NCBI GenBank assembly: GCA_964653485.1 | Contig: CAZZFF010000017.1 | Location: 1 to 64,000, forward strand | Origin: CAVQND01 sp964653485 | GTDB taxonomy: Bacteria > Verrucomicrobiota > Verrucomicrobiia > Limisphaerales > UBA8199 | Length of the DNA: 64,000 nucleotides | Direction of reading: 5' to 3' | Shown here: positions 25,618 to 34,186 of the stretch, piece by piece | Layout: every line of letters starts with the position of its first letter | Position numbering within the stretch: the first letter of the stretch is position 1 | Program-made: the position numbers and the translations under genes | Notes under the pieces: generated by a model | Told to the model about the DNA's origin: nothing | Databases searched by the model: none | What the model saw: the letters and a program-made list of their open reading frames with translations, nothing else

Positions 25618-27294
25618 ATGAGCGAAACGCCAAACCGATTGTCTTCCGGTTGCGGATGCATTGCTTTCCTTGCGGCGCTGTTTTTGATCGAGAGTGCGGC
25701 GCCCGCCGGCACCGCCGCGGCCGGATCAGACCCGCCGGAGAGCGCGGAGACCCTTGCTTCCACGCAAGGCGTCTGGCTGGTGGCGACCGCGCCGGCCTTC
25801 CGCGCTCCCTTGGCGCCGCTCATCGAGCGCCGGCGGGCGGAGGGGTTCAGGGTCCTTATCGTCGAGACGACCAACGTGCTCAGCCCGGAAGGGATTTGGC
25901 TGTCCCAAGGCGGACCGTTGGAGGCCCGCATCCGCCGGTTGCTGGAGCGGGGCAGGGGACCGAACTATGTTTTGCTGGCGGGCGCGGCGGGAGCGCCGGA
26001 CCCCGCTACGGCTCAGCAAACCGTAGTGCCCGCGTTGGCTGGAAGAAATGGCGTGATGCAACACCGGCCCAGCGACTATGGGTATGGTCTGCCGCGGCGC
26101 GACCAGGACGGCGTGTGCGCCGCCGCCGTGGGCCGATTCCCGGCCCGCACCGTAGCGGAGATGCGAGGCATGGTGGAGAAGACGTTGAACATGGAACAGA
26201 ACCGCAACCGGCCCGGCGCCTGGCGGAACCGGTTGGGGCTGATCCAGGGCAACCCGGGCGCGGGAGCGCTGGGCGAGATGTTCGTCGAGCAGTTGATGGC
26301 GCAGCGTCTTGGCAGACTGCATCCGGCCTGGAGCTTGCGCGCGCTTTTTGAAATCCCCTCCTCCGCTTATTATTGCCCGAGCGCCCGCCTCCATGGCGCG
26401 GCGCTTGACTTCCTGCAAGCGGGGGCGCTGTTCGACATTTACATGGGGCATTCCGGCGGCGGCGGCCTGGGGTGGGACAGGATTTTTCTGTCCCGCGACG
26501 ATTGGGCAGCGTTGAGCCTGGGGCCGGGACAAGGGGTGTTCTTCAGTTGCGGTTGTTACGGGTGCGAGCTGGGGGTCGACGACGGCTACTGCCTGGCCGC
26601 GATGCGGAATCCGGCGGGGCCGGCGGCGGTCATTGGGGCGAGCGCCGAAAGTTACTCCGCCGCGGGGTTGTTGGCCGCCGACGGCCTGCTGGGTTGTTTG
26701 GCCCGGACGCCGTTCCCGCCCCGGCTGGCCGATTACTGGCTGGCCGTGCAGGCTGGATTGGCGCGGGGCTCGATCGACGCGCTCACGTTCAGGCTGCTGG
26801 ATCAGGCCGACGGCACGGGCGGCAAGGTGCCTCTGGCGATGCAGCGTCTCGAAGACCTGGAGATGTGGATGTTGCTCGGCGACCCGGCCCTGCGCCTGCC
26901 CGTGGTGCCGGTGGATATTTCGCTGGAAATGAGCGGTCCGGCGCGCGCGGGCCGAGACCTCACCGTGCAGGGCGCCGTGCCGGCTCGGTTGGCCGGAGCC
27001 GCGCTGCGCGTGACACTCGAACGTCCGCTCTCTTCCCGGCCGATCAACCTCGAACCGTTGCCCCCGGACGCCGCGGCAAATCGCGCCGCTCGGGACGGCA
27101 TCGCAGCCGACAACCGCGGGCGGGCGAACCAGTTTGTGCTGGCTTCGGGGAGCGCCGTCGCCGATGCGCAACATTTCCAATGCGTCCTGGCCGCGCCCAA
27201 GCTCCCCTGGCCTGAGGTGGTGGTGCGAGTGTTCGCGGAAAAGGGCGATGAATGCGCGCAAGGCGTCGCCGTCCTCCGCGTGAGCGGTGATTGA
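25618..27294 (+). CDS. C25 (gingipain-like) caspase-fold cysteine peptidase, secreted
   Basis: A 558-residue protein with a signal peptide at about residues 12-35. VWLVATAPAFRAPLAPLIERRRAEGFRV is the typical opening of a peptidase C25 domain. The His-Cys dyad is visible: H278 in IYMGHSGGGG and C311 or C313 in VFFSCGCYG, about 33 residues apart as in gingipains, with the usual RIFLSRDDW between. VIGASAESYS and MWMLLGDPALRLP close the domain. The last 120 residues are a beta-sandwich-like tail. ATG 25618 is chosen for the signal peptide. The ceramidase-like gene begins 9 bp after the stop, so they form an operon. Confidence 0.8.
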   Translation: MSETPNRLSSGCGCIAFLAALFLIESAAPAGTAAAGSDPPESAETLASTQGVWLVATAPAFRAPLAPLIERRRAEGFRVLIVETTNVLSPEGIWLSQGGPLEARIRRLLERGRGPNYVLLAGAAGAPDPATAQQTVVPALAGRNGVMQHRPSDYGYGLPRRDQDGVCAAAVGRFPARTVAEMRGMVEKTLNMEQNRNRPGAWRNRLGLIQGNPGAGALGEMFVEQLMAQRLGRLHPAWSLRALFEIPSSAYYCPSARLHGAALDFLQAGALFDIYMGHSGGGGLGWDRIFLSRDDWAALSLGPGQGVFFSCGCYGCELGVDDGYCLAAMRNPAGPAAVIGASAESYSAAGLLAADGLLGCLARTPFPPRLADYWLAVQAGLARGSIDALTFRLLDQADGTGGKVPLAMQRLEDLEMWMLLGDPALRLPVVPVDISLEMSGPARAGRDLTVQGAVPARLAGAALRVTLERPLSSRPINLEPLPPDAAANRAARDGIAADNRGRANQFVLASGSAVADAQHFQCVLAAPKLPWPEVVVRVFAEKGDECAQGVAVLRVSGD

Positions 27295-27303
27295 AGGCAG
27301 ACT

Positions 27304-28773
27304 ATGAGAGCGACCGCTTTTCATCGGAAGAAGGGATTCGCCGCGCTGTCCGCGCAGGGATGGTTGTTGGCGGGGCTGTTGTCCGGCAGCCTGGCGGCGG
27401 GCCTTTCAACCGTGCGCGGGGGAGGCGAACCTGCCGTCGCGGTTGCCCCCTTTTGCTGCGATGTGACCCCGCCCCTGGGCCATCCGCTTTGCGGCGGTTG
27501 GATTAAACCCCTGACCGCGGTGGATGACCCGCTCCTTGCCAAAGGAGTGGTTTTGTCCGACGGCAAGAGCCGATACGTCCTGTGCGCGGTGGATTGGTGC
27601 CTGCTGCAAACCGGCGCCTACGATCTGCTGCGGCAGAGGATCGCCCGCGGCGCGGACATCCCCGAATCACACGTCGCGGTCCAGACCGTTCACCAGCACA
27701 ACGCGCCGATAGCCGACGTGAACGCGCAGCTTCTCTTGGACCAGGTTGCCGCCGCTCCGCCGCACTTGGACCTCAGGTTCATGGAGCAAACCGCGGATCG
27801 TGTCGGGGAGGCGGTTCACGCCGCCGGGCAGCGGTTGCAAGCGGTCACTCACATCGGTTACGGCAGGAGCCGGGTGGAGCGGTTCGCCTCCAACCGCCGC
27901 GTGCGGTTGGCCGACGGCAAGATTCACGCCCGCTATTCGAGCACCACGGACCCCGCCCTTCGGGACGCCCCCGAGGGCCTGGTCGATCCCTGGCTGCGGA
28001 CGGTGACGTTTTTCGCCGGCGACCAACCGCTGGTTCGGCTCCATTATTACGCCAGCCACCCCCAGAGTTACTACGGGGACGGCCGCGCCACATCCGACAC
28101 GGCCGGCCTGGCCCGCCGGAGGCTCGAATTGGAGGAGGGTGTGCCCCAGGTCTATTTCACCGGTTGCGCCGGCAACATCACCGCGGGAAAGTACAATGAC
28201 GGCTCGCCCCGCGCCCGCGGAGAGCTTGCCGAGCGCCTCTATAAGGCGATGAAGGAAGCGATTTCAAACACGCAACGCGCGCGGATCGGCGCTCTTGAGT
28301 GGAAGACCGCCGAAGTGCGGCTGGCGCTGCGTGCCGAACCGCAATGGCAGGAGCCAACATTGCGGCGCGTCCTGGCCGACACCGACGCAGCGCCCGCCGC
28401 CCGCCTGCAAGCGGCCTTGAACCTGGCCTGGTTCGAGCGCGCCAGGTCGCGGCCGACGATTGAACTGAGCCGGCTCAGGCTGGGACCAGTGCGCCTGCTC
28501 TTTCTGCCCGGCGAGGCCTTCATCGAGTACCAACTCTACGCCCAGAGCCTTTGCCCAACCGGCTTTGTCGCCGTGGCGGCCTACGGTGAAGGCGGGCCGG
28601 GTTACATCTGTACGGATGCCGCCCTGGCAGAAGGCGGTTACGAGCCGACCGAATCGCGCGTGGGGCTGCCCAGTGAGTTCCGCTTGAAGGCGGCGATCGG
28701 CAAACTGCTGGAGCCCCATCCGGCCCTGCCCTCACGCCCACCCCACCCCGGCAAGGCGCATCTCGCGGAATAG
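27304..28773 (+). CDS. Secreted neutral ceramidase-like hydrolase
   Basis: A 489-residue protein with an N-terminal hydrophobic segment (LLAGLLSGSLAAGL). The body resembles the neutral/alkaline non-lysosomal ceramidase-like domain found widely in Planctomycetes and Verrucomicrobia: DVTPPLGHPLCGGW, DDPLLAKGVVLSDG, VAVQTVHQHNAP (zinc-binding histidines), LHYYASHPQSYYGDG (further His), YFTGCAGNI and LFLPGEAFIEYQLY. Zinc-dependent amide hydrolysis is expected, but true ceramidase activity is unproven for these bacterial homologues and no C-terminal Ig-like domain is seen. Nine bp after the C25 peptidase gene, likely cotranscribed. Confidence 0.8.
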   Translation: MRATAFHRKKGFAALSAQGWLLAGLLSGSLAAGLSTVRGGGEPAVAVAPFCCDVTPPLGHPLCGGWIKPLTAVDDPLLAKGVVLSDGKSRYVLCAVDWCLLQTGAYDLLRQRIARGADIPESHVAVQTVHQHNAPIADVNAQLLLDQVAAAPPHLDLRFMEQTADRVGEAVHAAGQRLQAVTHIGYGRSRVERFASNRRVRLADGKIHARYSSTTDPALRDAPEGLVDPWLRTVTFFAGDQPLVRLHYYASHPQSYYGDGRATSDTAGLARRRLELEEGVPQVYFTGCAGNITAGKYNDGSPRARGELAERLYKAMKEAISNTQRARIGALEWKTAEVRLALRAEPQWQEPTLRRVLADTDAAPAARLQAALNLAWFERARSRPTIELSRLRLGPVRLLFLPGEAFIEYQLYAQSLCPTGFVAVAAYGEGGPGYICTDAALAEGGYEPTESRVGLPSEFRLKAAIGKLLEPHPALPSRPPHPGKAHLAE

Positions 28774-28858
28774 CGCGACGCAGACGGCATCGGGCACGGT
28801 TTTCCTCCCAAGAACCGCGTTGCGGCCCGCGATTGGCTGGACGAATCGAGCGAGAGGC

Positions 28859-30238
28859 CTATCCCAGGCGCCGCTGGAGTTCCTCGAGCGAGATGCCTTT
28901 GGTTTCGGGAAAGAACACCAGCACCATGACGAACTGGACAGCCATCATCACGGCGAAAAAGGCGAACGCGTAAGCCGCCGACGCGCCCGCCACCACCGGG
29001 AACGACCAACTGACCGCCAGGTCGAGCACCCACAGGAGGATGCAGGCCGCCGCCGAACCGGAGGCTCGGACAGCGTTGGGAAGCACTTCGTTGATGCAGA
29101 CCCAGACGACGGCGCCCTGCGAGTAGGCGTGCGAGCCCACGATGCCCATCATGGCCGCGAGGACCACCGGGCCGTGGGCGTGGGTTTGGAACACCCAGGC
29201 CGCCAGGCCGTGAGAAAGGATGAATGTGATGGAGCCGGCCAGCAGCAGGGCTTTGCGGCCCACGCGATCGATCAAAGCCATCGCGACCAGCGTCATGAGC
29301 AAATTAGTCGCGCCGACCATAACCGAGAGCATCAGCGCGCTGTTCTTGTCGGAGCCGGTCATGCGGAAAATGTCGGCCGTGTAGTAAGTCACGGCATTGA
29401 TGCCGTCGAGTTGGTTGAATGCCGCTATCATGCAGGCCAGCAGCAAGGGCTTGAGGTATTTGCGCTGGAAGAGCCTCTGATGGGCTCCGCCCAACTCCTC
29501 CCGAAGGGATGCCTGGATTTCGCCCAACTCGGCTTCCGGCCGGGGATGGCCCAGCCGAACCAGCACGGCCTCGGCCTCAGCGGAGCGCCCCTTCTTGACC
29601 AACCAACGCGGGCTTTCCGGAATCAGGGCCGAGGCCAGCACGAAGACCGCCGAGGGAAGCACCATGACGCCGAACATCCACCGCCATATTACGGGATTGT
29701 CGGCCCCCACCGCCAGGGCCACGAGGTAGTTGGAGAAATAAGAGAGCAGAACGCCGAGAACGATATTCAATTGGCTTACCGCAACGAGCACTCCGCGCCG
29801 ATGCGCGGGTGCTATCTCGGTGATATAGACAGGGCAAACCACCGACGCGGCCCCAACGGCCACGCCCCCCAGCCATCGGAAGAAGAGCAAGGCATACCAG
29901 TCCCACGCCCCGGCACACCCGACCGAGGAGACCAGGAACAACCCGGCCAGCAAGGCCAGCACGCGGCGACGCCCCCACCAATCCGCCGGACGCCCCGCCA
30001 CGAGCGCGCCGGCCATCGTGCCCAACAGCGCGCTGGAAACCGTCAATCCGAGGGTGTTGTCATTCAACTCAAAGACCGCGCGCAACGACGCGGTGGCGCC
30101 CGAAATGACGGCGGTGTCGAACCCGAACAGGAATGAGCCTAACGACGCGAGGAGGGCGCTGGCCAGCAACCTGCCGCCGCGGGTCCCAGCTTCTGGGCTT
30201 TGGAGTTCGTTCGGACGATCGAGCGTGCTGGCGGCCAT
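28859..30238 (-). CDS. Sugar:proton symporter, MFS sugar-porter family
   Basis: A 459-residue, twelve-helix MFS transporter of the XylE/GLUT group. Signatures present: FLFGFDTAVISGA, RWLGGVAVGAAS, IPESPRWLVKKGR, FNQLDGINAVTYY, DRVGRKALLLAG and FFPETKGISLEEL at the end. These indicate uptake of a hexose or pentose. ATG 30236-30238 starts the conserved protein; an upstream extension is not conserved. It follows the receiver-domain gene by 52 bp on the same strand, and is near UxaE and glycoside hydrolase genes, fitting import of released sugars. Confidence 0.93.
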   Translation of the reverse strand: MAASTLDRPNELQSPEAGTRGGRLLASALLASLGSFLFGFDTAVISGATASLRAVFELNDNTLGLTVSSALLGTMAGALVAGRPADWWGRRRVLALLAGLFLVSSVGCAGAWDWYALLFFRWLGGVAVGAASVVCPVYITEIAPAHRRGVLVAVSQLNIVLGVLLSYFSNYLVALAVGADNPVIWRWMFGVMVLPSAVFVLASALIPESPRWLVKKGRSAEAEAVLVRLGHPRPEAELGEIQASLREELGGAHQRLFQRKYLKPLLLACMIAAFNQLDGINAVTYYTADIFRMTGSDKNSALMLSVMVGATNLLMTLVAMALIDRVGRKALLLAGSITFILSHGLAAWVFQTHAHGPVVLAAMMGIVGSHAYSQGAVVWVCINEVLPNAVRASGSAAACILLWVLDLAVSWSFPVVAGASAAYAFAFFAVMMAVQFVMVLVFFPETKGISLEELQRRLG

Positions 30239-30290
30239 GATTGGGCCGAGCTTAGTCGGGGCGCCGCCCAGGCCGCAAGCAAAGTCCGGT

Positions 30291-30896
30291 TCAACTCGCG
30301 GGCTGCCGTCGCGGGGCGGCACAGAGGCGCCGCAAGGCCCCGACCAGGCCCAATCGCCTGCCGGTCCCGGTTGCCCGCGCGCCCGGTTTCGGCGCCGCTT
30401 CCTTTTGCACGGAGAGGTTGGGGAATAAGCCCGGGGCGCCGGGGTTGCGATGAGCCTTGTGGATGAGCTTCACAATGTCCCCGAGTTCATGGCTCATGAG
30501 CACGAACCCGCTCGCCCCGGCCCGAAGCGCCTCCGTTTCATCGTAGCTGTTGCTGAACATGGTCAGCATCAGCACCTTGACCGACGGGGCCAGCTTCTTG
30601 ATGGGTTTTATCGCCGGCAAGCCGCTCTGCCCGGCGAGATAAATGTGCAATAGGATCACGTCTGGCGGCCGCTCCTCAGCCAAGGCGGCCAGAACGGCTT
30701 GGGCTGAGCCAAACTGGCGCCGGCACCGGAGAGAGGGCTGTTTGGTCAACAACTGGGCGAAAGGCTCACGCAGGGCGGCATTGTCGTCCACCACCCACAC
30801 GCGCAAAACGCGCCGTTCGGAACCGGTCACAGAGGCGCGGATCGGGGCGCTCCGCCCCTTCGCCTTGCTGATGACCGCGTTTTCAGATGAATCCAC
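30291..30896 (-). CDS. Degenerate response-regulator receiver protein
   Basis: A 201-residue protein with one receiver domain at about 30-150 (VLRVWVVDDNAALREPF, VKVLMLTMFSNSYDETEALRAGASGFVL). The acidic pair D37-D38 and T112 are kept, but the phosphoacceptor aspartate is replaced by histidine (H84 in DVILLHIYL) and the conserved lysine by methionine (M134). It therefore should not be phosphorylated conventionally. No HTH or enzymatic output follows; the last 45 residues are basic and proline-rich. Start is GTG 30896, six bases after AAGG. Next gene downstream is the sugar porter. A regulatory role by protein contact is possible. Confidence 0.8.
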   Translation of the reverse strand: MDSSENAVISKAKGRSAPIRASVTGSERRVLRVWVVDDNAALREPFAQLLTKQPSLRCRRQFGSAQAVLAALAEERPPDVILLHIYLAGQSGLPAIKPIKKLAPSVKVLMLTMFSNSYDETEALRAGASGFVLMSHELGDIVKLIHKAHRNPGAPGLFPNLSVQKEAAPKPGARATGTGRRLGLVGALRRLCAAPRRQPAS

Positions 30897-31105
30897 GCGG
30901 GACCTTTAAGCAGGTGTTATGCCATGATAGGAATGAGCGATTACTTCTTCTGGCGGGATGCGAGCCATAGTGCCGGGCAGCTATCTCAGAGGCTTTGTCC
31001 CATGGGGACTGAGAGATCGGCCCGCGGGCGCGTCGGGGCAAAGGAACGTCGCGAGCCCTGTTCACTTTTCCACAGCTTGAGCAGAAAACACCCCTGTCCC
31101 TGCGA

Positions 31106-32356
31106 TCAGCCTACGAACACGGGCCGAAGGTGACGGCGGTAGAGGTTCTCTGTAACTTGCGTTGCCACGACGGCCTCGTTTTCTTCGAGCAGGCGGAGAT
31201 AGCGGGCGCCGGCCTTGGCGGCGAGCTTGAAGGAGACATGCATGAGCTGGCGGGCGTGCGGGTTGAACTGGGGATGGGTGGGAATGTGGCGCAGGGCGTT
31301 GGCGAGTTGTGCGCCGCTCCAGCCGTTCACGGTCCGGGCGCTTGGGAGCCTGGCGCGGTCGATGTCGATGACCGTGGCGTAAGGCGCGCATAATTCGTCC
31401 ACCTGGTCGAGGGCGTGGGCGTAAAGCTCCTTGGCGAGCTGGAGGCCGTCGCCTCCCGCCTCGGCCAAGCCGATGAGTTCCTCGAGCCAGGTCGTACCGG
31501 CGGTTTTCACATGCACCCCCGCGCCGGTCCGGGCCAGGGCGCGGCGGATGATGGGATAGAGGCTGAACTTGTCGCTGCCGCTGTGGATGCTGAGCTTGAG
31601 GTTGGCCGGCAACCCATAGCGGGCGACCGCATGGGCGACGACACTGATATCGTCGTTGAACTCCCGCTCGAAGCGCGCGGGGTCGCCGACGTAATCCACA
31701 GCCTTGTTGAAACGTCCGGTGAACTTCGGCGCGATGGTTTGCAAGGGCACATTCTCATCGGCAAGCGCGGCAAGGATAATGAGCAACTCCGGCGGGGTCT
31801 GCGGGGCATCCGTTTCGTCTATCGAGACCTCGGCGATGATGTTGGCGCCGCCCTTCCTCGATGCGATGTGCCGGTACACGCTCGCCGCATCCTGGACGGC
31901 CAGGAGGTACTTGGCGGCAACCCGCTCGATGTCCGAGCGCGTCGTCTGGAACGGCGCGCCTGCGCCGGCGATGCTCACCGTGCCTATGAGTTCAGGATGG
32001 CGGGCCACAAAAGCCGCCACATCCCCCGCCCGCGCTTGTTTGCCGATGGAGTCCGCGACGTCGATGGTGAAAAAGTCCGAGCACGCGATGAACCGGTCGA
32101 CGGTGTCGAGGCGGATGTGGTCGGCGTCGACATGCCAGCCCTTGCTCCAACCGAGGACCTTGACGGCGGCTTGGGCGGCGTCCAGGACGCTCTGAGGCTG
32201 CGAGCCGATGAGGGTGTGCTCGCGGTTGGACTTGTTCCACACCGGGGCGGCATCGATGCCGTCGGCGGCGAGCATCTCGAAGGCGCGCAACTGCGCCCTG
32301 GCCTGGTGCGCAAAGCGGTCACCGACCCCGAATGAAAACTTCTCGAGGGTGAGCAC
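31106..32356 (-). CDS. uxaE: UxaE-like tagaturonate epimerase family protein
   Basis: TIM-barrel protein of the tagaturonate epimerase family, which interconverts D-tagaturonate and D-fructuronate in galacturonate catabolism. Recognised from KFSFGVGDRFAHQARAQLRAF, WHVDADHIRLDTV, IAPKFTGRFNKAVDYVGD and LKLSIHSGSDKFSLYPIIRR, with clustered His/Asp/Lys suited to metal and substrate. The frame extends far upstream, but that part is a shadow of the hydrolase gene. GTG 32356, 13 bp after the upstream stop, gives a 416-residue protein that starts at the conserved region. With the preceding glycoside hydrolase it may form a pectin/uronate module. The exact sugar remains unproven. Confidence 0.78.
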   Translation of the reverse strand: MLTLEKFSFGVGDRFAHQARAQLRAFEMLAADGIDAAPVWNKSNREHTLIGSQPQSVLDAAQAAVKVLGWSKGWHVDADHIRLDTVDRFIACSDFFTIDVADSIGKQARAGDVAAFVARHPELIGTVSIAGAGAPFQTTRSDIERVAAKYLLAVQDAASVYRHIASRKGGANIIAEVSIDETDAPQTPPELLIILAALADENVPLQTIAPKFTGRFNKAVDYVGDPARFEREFNDDISVVAHAVARYGLPANLKLSIHSGSDKFSLYPIIRRALARTGAGVHVKTAGTTWLEELIGLAEAGGDGLQLAKELYAHALDQVDELCAPYATVIDIDRARLPSARTVNGWSGAQLANALRHIPTHPQFNPHARQLMHVSFKLAAKAGARYLRLLEENEAVVATQVTENLYRRHLRPVFVG

Positions 32357-32369
32357 AAGCCGGAGGGGT

Positions 32370-34064
32370 TCACCGTTTGCCGCCTCTAAGGACAAGCACC
32401 CAATCTCCCGGCTGGGGAGTTGTAAGCTGGCAGGTCTTGGCGTTGCCGGCGAGAGGGATGGGGGTGCTGCCGCCGGAGCGGGGATTGAACCATGCGGCGA
32501 CGGGCGTCGGAGGCAGGGCGTCGAGGGAGAGCGCGAAGGACCGGTCTTCGGGGTCATAGACCAAGGCCAGGTCTTTCGCCTCGGTGGCTTCCGCCGCGAT
32601 GGATTTGCCGGGTGAAGAACTGCCCTGCTGGGGGGCCAGGAAACCCGGCTCGGGGCGGAGGCGCCAGAAATCCAGCCCGCCCATGAAACCGGCAATCTGG
32701 GTCATGTCTTTGGCCGCGGGCATGAACATGGCGCGCCTCCAGAGAGGCAGATTACCGCCTCTGACTTTGGACTTCTGCTCGGGCAGGGATGTGCTCCACT
32801 CGACGACACCCTGGCCGGCGTAGCTCAGGCCGGCTGGAGGGCTGAGCAGCAGGCTCCAATAGGCGGCCTTCCGGACTTCCTCAGAGGTGTATCGCTGTTG
32901 GGAGCCGGGTCGCAGGCCGTTCTCGCATGGCAGGAAGGGGATGATGGGGAGCGAAGGGGTATTGGACCATTCCCGGAAAAACGGCCCTCGAAAGGCCGCT
33001 TCGAGGGCGCTGTCGGTGAAGTCTGTGATGGGCTGCGCGCCCAGGAGGTCGACCCAATTCTGGCTCCGGAATGCTTCCAGGGCTTGCATCGCCGCGCCGG
33101 GGCACACCATGACGGGGGTGCGCCGGCCTTCGCTAAAGACCGCCTGGCCGATGCGCTTCCAGCGGTTGACGAGCGCAGGGTCGCTCCCATCAAAGGCCAG
33201 GAGCCAAACCACCGGTTCCGCTCCCCATCGCGCGACGGTATAGCGGACGAGCAGGGCTGTCTGGTCGTCGGAGGGTGAAGCGGCGCGTTGCTGGGGTTCA
33301 AGCTCGACGACGGGTGCGATGGCGCTCAAGAGGCCGGCCTCGGTCAGCACGTCCAATTTGGCATCCAATTGCTGAAAGAACTCCGGGTTGATGGCGATGC
33401 GGTCCGGGAAGCCGGCAATGGCGGTTTGGCCCTGGGCGTCCTGGCCCGGGTAGGCGGCAGACTGGATGACTGTGAAGCGCCGTGCGGCGCGCATCAAAGC
33501 GTAAAGCTCCCAGGTCTTCGGCTCCGCCGCTTGCATTCCGTTCCAGGTCGTGTCGGCCAGCCAGAAGAAGGGCGTTCCGTCGGCATATTCAAGATGGTGA
33601 TGGTCGCGGGCGACCTGGACCGGGCCATGAACGTGGAAAGGGCTCTTGCCGGCGGGAGCGGTGCAGAGGAATTCGCCGGCGCGGTTGTGGAGGCCGCGGT
33701 TAGGGGTATCCGAACAGGTGGTCTTGTAGCTCCAGCGACCCGGCTGGCTTGGGGAGAAGCGGACGCGCCACGTCTTTTCACCATCCCAAAACCCATAGAC
33801 CAGGTTTGTTTCACCCAGGGGCGAGGTAAACACCACCGTCAGCGTGGCATCCTGAAGGGCGTTGGAATAAAGGACGTCGCTTTTGAAGGACTGCTCGAAG
33901 CGGCCCCACTTGGGGACCACGGGCATCCGTGGCGATTCAGTCGCCGCCCGCAGCCCCGCCGGCAGCGCCAGCAGACTCAGGCAGAGAACCGCGCCGCAGC
34001 CCGCTTGCCTCCGGAGGAGGCGAAGCTTCGACGAACTCCCGAGTCTGAAAAAACAGTTTTGCAT
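32370..34064 (-). CDS. Secreted DUF5060/DUF4038 glycoside hydrolase (GH140-like)
   Basis: A 564-residue protein with a signal peptide (VLCLSLLALPAGLRAA). An N-terminal DUF5060 beta-domain (VPKWGRFEQSF ... YGFWDGEKTWRVRFSPSQPGRWSY) is followed by a DUF4038 TIM barrel (HHLEYADGTPFFWLADTTWNGM, FTVIQSAAYPGQD, PVVWLLAFDGSD) and a C-terminal collagen-binding-like beta-domain (LALVYDPEDRSFALSLDALP). GH140 members cleave apiose from rhamnogalacturonan II. ATG 34064 is supported by AAGGA about seven bases upstream on the minus strand. Immediately upstream of UxaE and divergent from degP. Confidence 0.83.
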   Translation of the reverse strand: MQNCFFRLGSSSKLRLLRRQAGCGAVLCLSLLALPAGLRAATESPRMPVVPKWGRFEQSFKSDVLYSNALQDATLTVVFTSPLGETNLVYGFWDGEKTWRVRFSPSQPGRWSYKTTCSDTPNRGLHNRAGEFLCTAPAGKSPFHVHGPVQVARDHHHLEYADGTPFFWLADTTWNGMQAAEPKTWELYALMRAARRFTVIQSAAYPGQDAQGQTAIAGFPDRIAINPEFFQQLDAKLDVLTEAGLLSAIAPVVELEPQQRAASPSDDQTALLVRYTVARWGAEPVVWLLAFDGSDPALVNRWKRIGQAVFSEGRRTPVMVCPGAAMQALEAFRSQNWVDLLGAQPITDFTDSALEAAFRGPFFREWSNTPSLPIIPFLPCENGLRPGSQQRYTSEEVRKAAYWSLLLSPPAGLSYAGQGVVEWSTSLPEQKSKVRGGNLPLWRRAMFMPAAKDMTQIAGFMGGLDFWRLRPEPGFLAPQQGSSSPGKSIAAEATEAKDLALVYDPEDRSFALSLDALPPTPVAAWFNPRSGGSTPIPLAGNAKTCQLTTPQPGDWVLVLRGGKR

Positions 34065-34186
34065 ATCGATTCCTTTCGATTGGTTCTGCACGCATCAGAC
34101 AACAAAGCCGGCGCGGTGTCAATTCATTGCCTCCTCTTTGACAATTGCTTATTCAGTGTGACGTTAATAATAACCTGGCAATTGGA

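Noticed and set aside
32357..32695. N-terminal extension of the UxaE frame
   Set aside because: This part is a shadow of the upstream glycoside hydrolase; the conserved UxaE sequence begins near GTG 32356.
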